Origin: Herbinix sp.
GTDB lineage: Bacteria; Bacillota; Clostridia; Lachnospirales; Lachnospiraceae
Reading direction: 5' to 3'
DNA: 61,636 bases
Assembly (NCBI GenBank): GCA_029238935.1
Contig: JAQZBN010000045.1
Span: 1-61,636 of the forward strand
Shown one piece after another: positions 7,305 to 16,968 of this stretch (positions are counted from its first letter, which is position 1; each line of letters begins with the position of its first letter). The position numbers and the translations under genes were made by a program. Below the pieces are notes generated by a model that saw only the letters and a list, made by a program, of their open reading frames with translations, had not been told where the DNA came from and did not search any database.

Positions 7305-8603
7305 ATGAAGAAACCTAGGGAATTACATATGGTACATAATTCACCCTTGAAAAAGAAATTAATAACAGATAAAAGTATACACTTTTTTGTCAGTATCTGC
7401 TGGCTGGCATATTTTTCTACCTATTTAGGCAGATTAAATTATTCCGCATCCATGAATGATCTTGTACATTCAGGTTTTATAACAAAACCGCAAGCGGGAA
7501 TGATAGGGACAGGATTTTTCTTTTGTTATGGAACTGGACAATTAATCAGTGGTTTTTTGGGAGATAGGATTTCTCCCCGTATCATGGGATTTGTTGGAAT
7601 AGCCAGTTCTTCCATCATCAATCTTTGTGTGTATTTTGCAAAGGACGGAACTGCTGTAATGATTTTATGGGGGTTGAATGGATTGGCTCAATCCTTGATC
7701 TGGTCACCGATTATAAAGATCCTATCGGATCGTTTGTCCAGGGAAAGTTGTAAAAAAGCCTGTATCTCTATGTCTACTACGGTAGCGGTCGGAACTTTGT
7801 CTGCTTATCTTATGTCTGCAGTTATAATTGCTTTAATTGGTTGGAGATATGTGTTTTTTGCATCCTTTCTTATCGTTGGTATCATATCGATTGTATGGTT
7901 GATAGCCATCGGAAAAGTCGAAAAAGAGGCAGACGCCTATGGTATTCTAGATGAGGAGAAGGATAGCAATAGTCAAAAAACAACAGATGTTAGCCGAAAA
8001 TCTACTTGGAAAGTGTTCGTGGCTGCTGGGTTGATACCCATTTCTATCTGTATCATAATTCAAGGTATTTTAAAGGACGGAGTTACGGCTTGGGTACCTA
8101 CTTATATATCGGAAATCTTCCGCTTAGGTTCTGTTACCTCTATTCTAACGACTATCATATTACCAATCATTAATTTGAGCGGAGTATATGTAGCAAATTA
8201 TGTGAATTATCGTTATTTCAGGAATGAAGTTAAAACTTCCGGCGCTTGCTTTGCTGTGGCTTCTATATCCTTGGTATTGCTGGTGCTAATAGGAAAGTTT
8301 AATGTAATCCTGGCAGCTTTATTGCTAGCTTTTACTACGACAGGTATGATTGGTGTTAATACCATGTTTATCAGTTTGATACCACTCTACTTTTCAAAAA
8401 TGGGAAAGGTATCCACAATTACAGGAATCCTCAATTCCCTTGCATATGCAGGTAGTGCAATATCCAGTTATGGTATTGGTTACCTGGCAGAAAAGTATGG
8501 ATGGAACATTACAATCGCTTTATGGTTAGTACTGGCAATTGTTGGTGTATTCGTTTGCATAGCTGTAAAAGGGGTATGGGAACATTACACTAAAAATAGT
8601 TAA
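7305..8603 (+). CDS. MFS transporter, organophosphate/sugar-phosphate antiporter-like
   Basis: A 432-residue polytopic protein with about 12 helices. The first helix region, WLAYFSTYLGRLNYSASM, and the loop ISGFLGDRISPRIMG (the MFS motif between helices 2 and 3) fit the OPA-type branch of the major facilitator superfamily. That branch contains glycerol-3-phosphate and hexose-phosphate carriers. A charged central loop (about 195-230) separates the two six-helix halves, as expected. Start ATG 7305 is preceded by TTGGAG. It is followed at once by a GntR/LacI-type regulator and then the sugar cluster, so uptake or efflux of a sugar or sugar phosphate is plausible. Substrate is unproven. Confidence 0.82.
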   Translation: MKKPRELHMVHNSPLKKKLITDKSIHFFVSICWLAYFSTYLGRLNYSASMNDLVHSGFITKPQAGMIGTGFFFCYGTGQLISGFLGDRISPRIMGFVGIASSSIINLCVYFAKDGTAVMILWGLNGLAQSLIWSPIIKILSDRLSRESCKKACISMSTTVAVGTLSAYLMSAVIIALIGWRYVFFASFLIVGIISIVWLIAIGKVEKEADAYGILDEEKDSNSQKTTDVSRKSTWKVFVAAGLIPISICIIIQGILKDGVTAWVPTYISEIFRLGSVTSILTTIILPIINLSGVYVANYVNYRYFRNEVKTSGACFAVASISLVLLVLIGKFNVILAALLLAFTTTGMIGVNTMFISLIPLYFSKMGKVSTITGILNSLAYAGSAISSYGIGYLAEKYGWNITIALWLVLAIVGVFVCIAVKGVWEHYTKNS

Positions 8604-8688
8604 AATGAGTTCTAAATATTTCTTTTCAAGCTAATTTCGTTGTTGTATAATTCGGTTAGATATATTAAATATTATAAATGAGGTGCTT

Positions 8689-9792
8689 GTGTTGGACAGA
8701 GACAATTTTTTATATATGCAGTTATATGATGATTTAAAAAAGAAAATCGATGAAAGCATCTATGTAGAAGGATCAAAATTACCGTCGGATGAAGAATTGA
8801 AAAATATGTTTGGTGTTAGTATCATTACAGTAAAGAAAGCGTTAAGCATGTTAAAGGATGAGGGACTACTACAGCGTATTCCTGGCGTAGGTACCTTTGT
8901 TAAAGCTCGGAATCCATCTGGAGATGAGCCTGTTAGAGAAGCATTTCGTGAAACAAATCTTCCTACTACAAAAAAAATCGGTATTATATTAGAACATGTC
9001 TCTAGCTCCTTTGGCTTGGATCTATGTTATAAAATAGATCGTACAGCAGAAGAATATGGTTATAAAACACTTACCCGTTTTTCCTATTACAATAGAGATA
9101 AGGAAACGGAAGAAATTGATTTCTTAGTGAAATCACAGATAGCAGGTTTGATTGTAATGCCTTGCCATGGCGTTTACTACAATCCCAAGATTTTAAAACT
9201 AATTTTAGAAGGATTTCCAGTAGTTGTAATAGATAAAAAATTAGAAGGTATTTCGGTTCCATCAGTTAGAACGGATAATAAACAAGCAATCAAATCCTTA
9301 GTAAAGCATTTATGGGAACAGGGTTGTACTAAATTGGGATTTGTTTCCTCCGAGATCATCGGCACGTCCTCGCTTCAGGAACGAAAAAATGGATTTTATG
9401 AGGCTACTTCCGAGTTTGGAATAGAAACAGTGCAGGAATGCACCTTAACATTTGATGAGATCATCTATAATCATGAACCGAGTGAAGAGAATATCGGGAA
9501 AGCAGCAAAATATCTGACAGATAATAAAGATAAAATAGATGGTATTATCTGTGCTGAATACAGCTTAATCCCAGCGATTATGGGAGCGTCCAAACGAATC
9601 GGTGCCGGTGTTGGAAAAGAAATAAAGATTTGTTGCGTTGATGGTCGAGAAGGCCTCTCCATGACACATATGAAACAGAATGAGATAGAGATGGCGGAAA
9701 AGATAGTAACCTTACTTTTATCTCAGATTAATGGTACAAGTACCGAAACAGATATCATAGTACCGGCAATTATGGTTAAGGGCCAGGAGTAG
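8689..9792 (+). CDS. GntR-family regulator with LacI-type sensor domain
   Basis: About 367 residues. Residues 1-70 form a GntR winged helix (YMQLYDDLKKKIDE, KLPSDEELKNMFGVS, TVKKALSMLKDEGLLQ, then GVGTFV). Residues about 95-365 form a periplasmic-binding-protein-like sensor of the AraR/LacI kind (KKIGIILEHVSSSFG, GLIVMPCHG, GFVSSEIIG, IDGIICAEYSLIPAIMGA). Such GntR/PBP1 hybrids sense sugars. GTG 8689 (five bases after GAGG) or TTG 8692 is the likely start; an upstream GTG at 8683 overlaps the binding site and is less likely. It lies 85 bases after the transporter and is followed by a strong terminator. It probably controls the flanking transporter and/or the ABC/glycosidase operon downstream. 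Confidence 0.88.
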   Translation: MLDRDNFLYMQLYDDLKKKIDESIYVEGSKLPSDEELKNMFGVSIITVKKALSMLKDEGLLQRIPGVGTFVKARNPSGDEPVREAFRETNLPTTKKIGIILEHVSSSFGLDLCYKIDRTAEEYGYKTLTRFSYYNRDKETEEIDFLVKSQIAGLIVMPCHGVYYNPKILKLILEGFPVVVIDKKLEGISVPSVRTDNKQAIKSLVKHLWEQGCTKLGFVSSEIIGTSSLQERKNGFYEATSEFGIETVQECTLTFDEIIYNHEPSEENIGKAAKYLTDNKDKIDGIICAEYSLIPAIMGASKRIGAGVGKEIKICCVDGREGLSMTHMKQNEIEMAEKIVTLLLSQINGTSTETDIIVPAIMVKGQE

Positions 9793-9823
9793 TTTATTAT
9801 AACTAAATATGAGATATAAGACG

Positions 9824-9876
9824 AAGCTTTAATAGAAGAAATGAAATTCTTTTGTTGAAGCTTTTTTATTGTTTTT
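9824..9876 (+). terminator. Strong rho-independent terminator
   Basis: A 17-bp fully paired stem including four G-U pairs (9824-9840 with 9847-9863), a six-base loop and the tail TTTTTTATTGTTTTTA. It closes the MFS-regulator unit. Confidence 0.93.
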
Positions 9877-10073
9877 ATTAGGTTAATTTACTATGTCAAA
9901 AACCTTAATTATATAATTAATAAAAAGTATATTTAATATAATGAATAGGTGAAAAAAATGAGAAGTAGAAGTGCTTCCGACTTATAATAAAATCTATTGT
10001 ATATTATAACTAAATAAAATTTTAAAGTAGCAAAGTTTTAACATAAAATTAACAACAAAATTACACTCGTATA

Positions 10074-10102
10074 TTTACAAAAGAAAAAAACTGTGATAAT
10101 AT
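10074..10102 (+). promoter_or_regulatory. Extended -10 promoter for the ABC/glycosidase operon
   Basis: TTTACA (10074-10079), a 17-bp spacer ending in TGA, then TAATAT (10097-10102). This extended -10 form is also seen at iolR. The predicted leader before ATG 10508 is about 400 bases, unusually long. Confidence 0.6.
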
Positions 10103-10350
10103 GAATATACAATATAAATATATTTAATATAATATGACAAAACCTAATATAATCTGCTTCGTAAGAATGAGATTGTAGGGAGAAAATGAAGGGGGCAGGG
10201 ATAGAGAACAAATTATCGAACTTAATACGAATTTTAATATAAGAGACGACTAGCTGTATGCGACATAAATAGTGAAGATTGATCTACATAGTACTTCTAA
10301 AGTTTTATTCTTAACCTTGTTATTTGAGCGATATGCACAAATAAATTATA

Positions 10351-10437
10351 TTCTGCAAAATTGTTGTGAATGAAAGATCTGATTACACGTATAGCCATAC
10401 CTACAGATTTGTTCAGTTACAATTTATTTTAGCAGAA
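10351..10437 (+). promoter_or_regulatory. Structured leader: imperfect inverted repeat
   Basis: TTCTGCAAAATTGT (10351-10364) can pair imperfectly with ACAATTTATTTTAGCAGAA (10419-10437), with an internal bulge. It sits in the long untranslated leader of the substrate-binding protein gene. Apart from this and the promoter, the 715-bp gap 9,793-10,507 shows only AT-rich sequence with no supported gene. Confidence 0.35.
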
Positions 10438-10507
10438 TAAGAAAAACGCAATACCGAGACAGATAACCGTTGGGGTTTTGTCAGGTATTATTAAAAGGAG
10501 GAGAAAG

Positions 10508-12622
10508 ATGAAAAAAGTAATAGCACTTATACTGACGCTTGCTATTTTTACAAGTATGTTAGCGGCATGTAGCAAAACACCGTCATCTGGTAATGATGAT
10601 GGAACAACTGACACAGGTAATGTATCTACAGACAATGGTAACAGCGATGACAGCAGTGATGATGCAACAACAGAAACTGCTGAGAAAGAAGCTCCTATGC
10701 TTGCTGAACAAGTGAAGGCTGGTACGCTTCCTGCATTGGAAGAACGTTTACCTATCGCTGATGATGTTATGGTTGAGCCTGATGTAATCTCTCTTGGTAA
10801 ATACGGCGGAAGCCTTACCAGTACAATGAACGATGCTGGTCACTGGGGTTGGGGTCCTTACACAGAACAGAGTATGTTCCGTTTTAAACAAGATGGATCC
10901 GGCCAGGTAGAAGCAAACGTTTGTAAAGATTTTTATGCAAATGATGATGCAACCGTATGGACCATTGAACTTCGTGAAGGTATGAAATGGTCCGATGGAC
11001 ATCCATTTACTGCAGATGACATTATTTTCTATTATGACCATATGTCAACTCCTGCATTAAATCCAGACCGTACAGCAATCGCAGTAGATGCAGAAGGATA
11101 TTACCCTGCTTATACATCAAAACCTTACAATTGCTACCAGGTTGATGTTAATGGCGTAAAATACTGGGCTAAATTTGATAAAGTTGATGATTACACATTC
11201 ACCGTTACCTTTGCAGCTCCAAAGCCTGATTTCCCGGTTGCAGTAGCAGTAGATAACAAGTGGATGTTCTTACCAAAACACTTCTATGTTAACTATGTTG
11301 CACGTAAAGATGGTGTAGCAGACGATGCTACTTTCCCTCTGATTACTGAGGAACAAGCAATTGCCAATGCGAACAAAGACTTTGGTAAACAGTGGGAAGA
11401 TTATAGCACTATGGGTAAAGATATCGGTTATTATAACTGGGATTATGCAATCGTTCCTCAGATTAGAAGTTTTATCGCAGTAAAAGATAACTGGAATACC
11501 GTTGGTGAGACTTACGAACTTGTAAGAAATCCTTACTTCTGGAAGGTTGATAGTGAAGGTCGTCAGTTACCTTACCTTGATAGTATTAAATTCCAAATTA
11601 TTAATGATAATGATCAGATCGTATTAAAACAGACAGCTGGTGAAATTGATTTATCAACAGCAGGTGCAGCTGATTTTGCAACCGTTGCAACAGCTACACA
11701 GGCATCCCATACTCCAGTACAATGGATTGCTCCTGACTGGTCTACAGGTCCTTCTCTTTCCTTATGCCAGACCGTTATGGATCTTGACAAACGCGCATTG
11801 TTCCAGGATAAACGCTTTAGAGAAGCTCTTTCCATCAGCGTTGACAGAAATCTGATGAATGCTACTTTGATGAATGGTCAATCCAAACCTGCTCAATCTT
11901 CCGTTCCGGAAGGAGCACTTGGTTATGATCCTGAATGGCAAAGCAAATGGACAGAATATGATATAGTAAAAGCAAATAGTTTATTAGATGAGATCACAGA
12001 GCCATGGGATGGCAAAGAAGGTACCTTCCGTAAGATGAAGGGTACTGATAAAGATGTAGAAATCGTTATCTCTATTGCTGATGCATCAAACGAAGGTGAT
12101 CAGGTTGCATTATTACAATCTGCTTTTAAAACAATTGGTGTTAAACTTTCATCTAAAGTAGATGCTGACATTGCAAAATCCATCCTAGTTAATGACATCG
12201 AAGCTAAATTTGAAGGCTTTAGTGTAACAACACCTGCAATTCGTCCGGATGCTATCGTTCCTATGCGTAACTTCAACTGCTGGTACGGTGCATATGGTAA
12301 GTGGTATGAAGATGGTAAATCTACTGTTAACGGTGGTATTGAACCTACAGGCGATATGCTTGAACTTACCAAAGCTTATGAAGCAATCAAAAATGCAACA
12401 GGCGCTACCAGAGATCAGGTAGTATCAGAAAATGTTCAGAAGATCTATGATTTGCATAAAGAAAACATTTGGGTAATAGCATTCCTTGCACCATTACCGA
12501 TGAACTGGATAGTTAGCAATAATGTTAAAAACTTCCCTTCCAACATTGTATATGCAGATGAATACAGATTTGCAAGCATGATGCGTCCTGAACAGTTATA
12601 TTTGGAAAATCCAAACGAGTAA
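10508..12622 (+). CDS. ABC transporter substrate-binding lipoprotein (SBP_bac_5, Opp/Dpp type)
   Basis: A 704-residue lipoprotein. The signal peptide ends in the lipobox SMLAAC; lipidation is expected at Cys near residue 21. A Ser/Asp/Thr-rich linker (about 25-60) follows. The solute-binding domain then carries family landmarks such as WTIELREGMKWSDGHPFTADD and YELVRNPYFWKVD. It is longer than typical OppA/DppA (about 540), as in proteins that bind larger ligands. ATG 10508 sits after AAAGGAGGAGAAAG; an upstream TTG at 10478 lacks a binding site. Permeases and ATPases follow, then glycosidases. Some members of this family bind oligosaccharides, so the context points to oligosaccharide rather than peptide import; that is inference. 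Confidence 0.92.
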   Translation: MKKVIALILTLAIFTSMLAACSKTPSSGNDDGTTDTGNVSTDNGNSDDSSDDATTETAEKEAPMLAEQVKAGTLPALEERLPIADDVMVEPDVISLGKYGGSLTSTMNDAGHWGWGPYTEQSMFRFKQDGSGQVEANVCKDFYANDDATVWTIELREGMKWSDGHPFTADDIIFYYDHMSTPALNPDRTAIAVDAEGYYPAYTSKPYNCYQVDVNGVKYWAKFDKVDDYTFTVTFAAPKPDFPVAVAVDNKWMFLPKHFYVNYVARKDGVADDATFPLITEEQAIANANKDFGKQWEDYSTMGKDIGYYNWDYAIVPQIRSFIAVKDNWNTVGETYELVRNPYFWKVDSEGRQLPYLDSIKFQIINDNDQIVLKQTAGEIDLSTAGAADFATVATATQASHTPVQWIAPDWSTGPSLSLCQTVMDLDKRALFQDKRFREALSISVDRNLMNATLMNGQSKPAQSSVPEGALGYDPEWQSKWTEYDIVKANSLLDEITEPWDGKEGTFRKMKGTDKDVEIVISIADASNEGDQVALLQSAFKTIGVKLSSKVDADIAKSILVNDIEAKFEGFSVTTPAIRPDAIVPMRNFNCWYGAYGKWYEDGKSTVNGGIEPTGDMLELTKAYEAIKNATGATRDQVVSENVQKIYDLHKENIWVIAFLAPLPMNWIVSNNVKNFPSNIVYADEYRFASMMRPEQLYLENPNE

Positions 12623-12634
12623 CTATAAACTTTT

Positions 12635-12679
12635 GCAAAAAGATTATACAGCCCCATGTGGGCTGTACAATCTTTTTGC
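12635..12679 (+). terminator. Intra-operon hairpin after the binding-protein gene
   Basis: Arms of 20 bases (12635-12654 and 12660-12679) pair with a single mismatch, GC-rich at the tip (ACAGCCC/GGGCTGT) and A/T-rich at the base. It lies between the binding protein and permease genes. It likely acts as a partial terminator or 3' stabiliser that keeps binding-protein mRNA in excess. Confidence 0.8.
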
Positions 12680-12723
12680 TTAAATAAATGAATGCGTGAG
12701 AAGGGTTTTAATGGTGATGATTT

Positions 12724-13719
12724 ATGGAAAAATGGAGATATATTGTTAAGAGGCTTATTTTGGCCTTTTTCACACTGCTAATGATTACGTTTGTCGTTTT
12801 TTTTGTAATACAGCTGCCACCGGGTGATTTTGTTGATAATCTAGTAACCAACATGGTTGCACAAGGTGAAACGGTAACCCAGGCAGATGTTGCAAGTTTA
12901 AGAGCAATGTATAAAACAGACCGGCCATTCATGGTGCAGTATGTGGATTGGCTAAAAGGCATTACCACGGGTGACTGGGGCGTTTCGTTTTACTATAAAC
13001 AAGACGTATTAGTTAAAATCGGTGAAACCCTCGGCGCAACACTAATGCTGTCATTTATAACTTTATTTATAACTTATGCAATTTCTATTCCGATTGCAAT
13101 ACATGCGGCTAAGCATCAATATTCCATTAGCGACTACTTGTTTACTTTTATTGGTTTCATCGGTATGGCGGTCCCCCACTTTTTGCTGGCCATAGTCTTA
13201 ATGTTCTTATCGTATAAATGGTTTGGAAAACCGCTGATGGGATTGTTCCCGGAAGGTGGTATTCATGATTGGGCAAGCTTTTTAGAATTTTTGTCAAGAC
13301 TGGTTATTCCAGTCATAGTTATTAGTATGTCAGGGACTTGTGGCTTAATTCGAAGCATTCGTGCACAGATGCTTGATGAACAGGAAAAGCCTTATGTGTT
13401 ATGTACAAGAGCCAAGGGTGTAAGTGAAAAAACGATTACCTATAAGTACGAGATGAGAGCGGTTCTTAATCCAATTGTCAGCGGATTAGGTCCTATGATT
13501 TCAGGTATATTCAATGGTTCCACTATTACAGCAATTGTACTCATGTTGCCGACTCAGGGACCAATTTTATTGAAAGCACTGCAATCACAGGATGTATACC
13601 TTTCAGGAGGTATGTTACTTATATCCGCAGTATTGGTTGTTATGGGAACCTTAATATCCGACTTGCTGCTTATGGTATTAGATCCAAGGATTAAATATCT
13701 GGAGGAAGGTAAACGATGA
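12724..13719 (+). CDS. ABC transporter permease, OppB/DppB type
   Basis: A 331-residue integral membrane protein with the architecture of the first Opp/Dpp permease: an N-terminal helix (residues about 9-30), an extracytoplasmic segment (LPPGDFVDNL... to about 95) and five further helices. The cytoplasmic EAA loop lies near residues 210-245 (RAKGVSEKTITYKYEMRAVLNP), where it contacts the ATPases. Its stop overlaps the start of the second permease by 4 bp. Ribosome binding before ATG 12724 is weak, which together with the hairpin upstream suggests lower output than the binding protein. It forms the membrane pore with the OppC-type partner. Confidence 0.92.
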   Translation: MEKWRYIVKRLILAFFTLLMITFVVFFVIQLPPGDFVDNLVTNMVAQGETVTQADVASLRAMYKTDRPFMVQYVDWLKGITTGDWGVSFYYKQDVLVKIGETLGATLMLSFITLFITYAISIPIAIHAAKHQYSISDYLFTFIGFIGMAVPHFLLAIVLMFLSYKWFGKPLMGLFPEGGIHDWASFLEFLSRLVIPVIVISMSGTCGLIRSIRAQMLDEQEKPYVLCTRAKGVSEKTITYKYEMRAVLNPIVSGLGPMISGIFNGSTITAIVLMLPTQGPILLKALQSQDVYLSGGMLLISAVLVVMGTLISDLLLMVLDPRIKYLEEGKR

Positions 13720-14909
13720 GCAAAGAAAATCAAACAATACCTAGAGCTCTTACTAAAAAATCAAATGAAGAAAAAGAACGTATTAAATTAGAGAAAAAAA
13801 GAGCGAAACAAGAAAAATATTATATGTCATCCCAATGGCAGTTGATGGGACGTAAGCTGATCAAACATAAGCTGGCAGTGATTAGTTTTGTAATTCTGGC
13901 ATTACTGTATTTCGGAGCAATATTTGCAAACTTTATAGCTCCCCAGGGATTAGAAGATTATTCCGCTACCTATTCCAATGCACCGCCGAGTAAAATTCAT
14001 TTTGTACATAACGGTGATTTTGTTGGTCCCTTTGTTTATCATTATGATATTGAGTATGACAAATTTCAAAATAAAACATTTGTAGAAAATAAAGAACAGG
14101 TATACGCGATTGATTTCTTTGTAAAAGGAAATCCATATAAGCTTTTGGGATTTATCAAAAGTGACATCCATCTATTCGGTGTAGATAATAGTAATCTGCC
14201 GGAAGGAAAAGACAAGGTAAATCTAATGATATTTGGTGCAGATAAGTTAGGCCGTGACATCTTTTCGAGAATTCTGATCGGTAGTCAAGTATCGTTAACC
14301 GTACCGTTAATTGGTACACTGATGTCCTTTCTTTTAGCAATTATCATCGGTGGTTTATCAGGATATTACGGTGGATTATTAGATACCATCATACAAAGAA
14401 TTATCGAAGTAATTTCCTCGTTCCCGACTCTGCCCCTTTGGATGGCTTTGTCGGCTGCAATTCCAGCCGGAATTTCGGTTACCCAAGTATATATCTTTAT
14501 CACAATTATTATGTCATTGTTAGCTTGGCCTGGTTTAGCTCGAACAGTAAGAAGTAAATTCTTATCTTTAAAGAAAGAAGATTACGTAATGGCTGCGAAA
14601 CTGGCAGGTGTATCTGACTTTAAGATTATTATCAAGCATCTTGTACCGGGATTCATGAGCTATTTGATTGTAAGCCTTACCTTAGGTATCCCTGGTATGA
14701 TTTTAGGCGAGACCTCCATGAGTTTTCTTGGTTTAGGTATGCGTGCACCGGCGACGAGCTGGGGTGTATTGCTCCAGGAATGTCAAAGTGTCAGTAACAT
14801 CGCTAATTGTCCTTGGAAGCTCATACCGGTATTGTTCGTAGTAATAGCAGTTTTAGCGTTTAATTTCTTGGGTGATGGTTTGCGTGATGCAGCCGACCCT
14901 TATAAGTAG
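13716..14909 (+). CDS. ABC transporter permease, OppC/DppC type
   Basis: A 397-residue permease. A charged cytoplasmic N-terminus (about 1-45, lysine-rich) leads to the first helix. A long extracytoplasmic insert of roughly 100 residues (about 72-165) precedes the DKLGRDIFSRILIGSQVSL segment typical of OppC/DppC, then five more helices. The EAA loop is AAKLAGVSDFKIIIKHLVPG. The insert makes it longer than usual dipeptide permeases (about 300 residues), a form seen in importers of large ligands. The start codon overlaps the previous gene's stop. The ATPase gene begins 13 bases after its stop. Confidence 0.92.
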   Translation: MSKENQTIPRALTKKSNEEKERIKLEKKRAKQEKYYMSSQWQLMGRKLIKHKLAVISFVILALLYFGAIFANFIAPQGLEDYSATYSNAPPSKIHFVHNGDFVGPFVYHYDIEYDKFQNKTFVENKEQVYAIDFFVKGNPYKLLGFIKSDIHLFGVDNSNLPEGKDKVNLMIFGADKLGRDIFSRILIGSQVSLTVPLIGTLMSFLLAIIIGGLSGYYGGLLDTIIQRIIEVISSFPTLPLWMALSAAIPAGISVTQVYIFITIIMSLLAWPGLARTVRSKFLSLKKEDYVMAAKLAGVSDFKIIIKHLVPGFMSYLIVSLTLGIPGMILGETSMSFLGLGMRAPATSWGVLLQECQSVSNIANCPWKLIPVLFVVIAVLAFNFLGDGLRDAADPYK

Positions 14910-14921
14910 GTGAGGTACGGA

Positions 14922-15929
14922 ATGGAAAATAATGTGGTGTCAGTAGAAGATCTGAAAATAAAAATTAAACTTGATGAAGGTGATCTTACACCGCTGCGTG
15001 GTATTAGTTTTGCTATCCGCGAGAACGAGACCTTAGGTCTTGTAGGAGAGTCCGGCTGTGGTAAGAGTTTAACCAGTAAAGCAATCATGGGTATTAATGA
15101 TAAAAAGTGCGTAACCACAGGAAAGATAACCTTCCAGCACGACAGTAAATCAATGAATCTCCTGGATTTAAAATTTGGCGGTCATGAGATTAGAAGTATC
15201 AGGGGAAAGAATATATCGATGATTTTCCAGGAGCCTATGAGTTCCTTTTCCCCTCTCTTTACCATTGGTCATCAAATCTCCGAGTTTGTAAGATTACATA
15301 TGACTAAGGATAAAGAAAAAGCAAAACAAATAGCCATTGAATCAATGAAAAGAGTAGGAATTGCTAACCCGGAGAAAAGATACAATCAGTATCCTCACGA
15401 GTTCTCTGGTGGTATGCTCCAAAGAGCCTTGATAGCCATGTCTTTAGTATGTAATCCAAAGCTATTAATTGCAGATGAACCGACCACAGCACTGGATGTT
15501 ACAATTCAAGCTCAGATATTGGAGTTGTTAAAGAAGCTTCAAAAAGAAAATAATATGGCGATTTTATATATCACCCATGACCTTGGAACGGTAGCAAAAA
15601 TTTGTGACCGAGTAGCTGTTATGTACCTGGGTAAGATTGTAGAGGTTGCACCGGTTGTGGAATTGTTTAAAAATCCTCAGCATCCTTATACAATAGGTTT
15701 GTTAGGATCCGTGCACAAAATCGGTGGTAATAGTAAACGGTTATTCTCCATAGAAGGTACGGTACCGCTTGCTATGAACTTAGAAGATCGTTGTGGTTTT
15801 TATGACCGTTGTATCTACCGTAATACCAAGGAATGTTGCGGTGCGGAACCGGTGTTGCGTGAAGTTTCCGAAGGTCATTATGTAGCATGTTATGAAGATA
15901 TGAAGACAAAGTTAACGCAAAATATATAG
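14922..15929 (+). CDS. ABC transporter ATP-binding protein, OppD/DppD type
   Basis: About 335 residues. Walker A is GESGCGKSLTSK (about residue 45), the Q-loop FQEPMSSF, the signature SGGMLQRA, Walker B LLIADEPT, and the switch histidine is in YITHDLG. The C-terminal oligopeptide-ABC extension has the cysteine-bearing RCGFYDRCIYRNTKEC region seen in this subfamily. ATG 14922, six bases after AGGTGAGG, is preferred to the GTG at 14910. It pairs with the next gene product to power the importer. Confidence 0.94.
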   Translation: MENNVVSVEDLKIKIKLDEGDLTPLRGISFAIRENETLGLVGESGCGKSLTSKAIMGINDKKCVTTGKITFQHDSKSMNLLDLKFGGHEIRSIRGKNISMIFQEPMSSFSPLFTIGHQISEFVRLHMTKDKEKAKQIAIESMKRVGIANPEKRYNQYPHEFSGGMLQRALIAMSLVCNPKLLIADEPTTALDVTIQAQILELLKKLQKENNMAILYITHDLGTVAKICDRVAVMYLGKIVEVAPVVELFKNPQHPYTIGLLGSVHKIGGNSKRLFSIEGTVPLAMNLEDRCGFYDRCIYRNTKECCGAEPVLREVSEGHYVACYEDMKTKLTQNI

Positions 15930-15945
15930 ATAAGGAGGGGTAATG

Positions 15946-16935
15946 ATGTCTGATATAATTTTAAAGGTAAAGGAAATGAGCAAGACATTCTCCTCTAAGA
16001 AAGTTGACGTAAAAGCTGTCAATAATGTCAGCTTTGAAGTTAAGAGAGGCGAGACAGTAGGTATCGTAGGGGAATCAGGATGTGGCAAAACAACCCTTGG
16101 CCGCTGTATTGTACGTGCGATTCAATCTACCTCTGGTGAAGTACTCTATTATTCGGAAGATGGTAAGGAATATGATCTTCAAAAGATTGACCATAAGACA
16201 ATGAAGACGATTAGAAAAGAGATTCAAATGATCTTTCAGGATCCTTTTTCTTCCTTAGATCCTCGTATGACCGTATACGATATTATATCGGAACCGTTAA
16301 AAGCTAACTTTAAGCTAACTAAAAAAGAGATGGAAGAAAAAGTGAAAAGTATTGCGGTGAAGGTAGGATTAAATCCCAGTTATTTAATGCGGTATCCTCA
16401 TGCATTCTCCGGTGGACAGAGACAAAGAATAGGTATTGCACGAGCGTTGGTATTGTTCCCAAGTCTGATCGTGTGTGACGAAGCGGTATCTGCTCTAGAC
16501 GTGTCTGTTCAGGCACAGGTAGTTAATCTATTAAAGGATTTACAAGAAGAGCTTCATCTAACTTATTTGTTCATTAGCCATGATTTATCTGTAATTGAAC
16601 ATATCTCTGATAAAGTAGGTGTTATGTATCTAGGTAAGATGGTGGAATATGGGTCAACCGAGGAATTATTCAGTAAACCGTTTCATCCTTATACTGAGGC
16701 GTTGCTTTCAGCAGTTCCGATCGCGGATCCAACCATAACAATTGAGAGAATTCCTTTGCAGGGTGAGATTCCGAACCCGGCAAATCCGCCTTCGGGATGC
16801 TTCTTCCATACAAGATGTAAATATTGCACAGAACAATGTAAAACAGAAGATGTTAAATTAATAGAAAAGGAGCCGGGACATTTTGTGGCTTGCCACAGAG
16901 CAGATGAGCTTCATTTGCAGGGTATTGTACAATAA
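15946..16935 (+). CDS. ABC transporter ATP-binding protein, OppF/DppF type
   Basis: About 329 residues with Walker A GESGCGKTTLGR, Q-loop FQDPFSSLDPR, signature SGGQRQRIG, Walker B LIVCDEAVSALD and switch FISHDLS. The oligopeptide-ABC C-terminal domain has the conserved CxFHTRCKYCTEQC cluster. Two ATGs (15943, 15946) follow AAGGAGGGG; the second has better spacing. It completes a five-gene Opp/Dpp-type importer (binding protein, two permeases, two ATPases). It is followed after 33 bases by a HAD hydrolase, so the operon probably continues into the glycan enzymes. Confidence 0.94.
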   Translation: MSDIILKVKEMSKTFSSKKVDVKAVNNVSFEVKRGETVGIVGESGCGKTTLGRCIVRAIQSTSGEVLYYSEDGKEYDLQKIDHKTMKTIRKEIQMIFQDPFSSLDPRMTVYDIISEPLKANFKLTKKEMEEKVKSIAVKVGLNPSYLMRYPHAFSGGQRQRIGIARALVLFPSLIVCDEAVSALDVSVQAQVVNLLKDLQEELHLTYLFISHDLSVIEHISDKVGVMYLGKMVEYGSTEELFSKPFHPYTEALLSAVPIADPTITIERIPLQGEIPNPANPPSGCFFHTRCKYCTEQCKTEDVKLIEKEPGHFVACHRADELHLQGIVQ

Positions 16936-16968
16936 ATTAGCAATACCTGTTTCGGGGTAATTATACGG

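Noticed and set aside
10748..11041. Reverse ORF of 97 codons inside the binding-protein gene
   Set aside because: Antisense shadow of a clear coding gene without binding site or domain.
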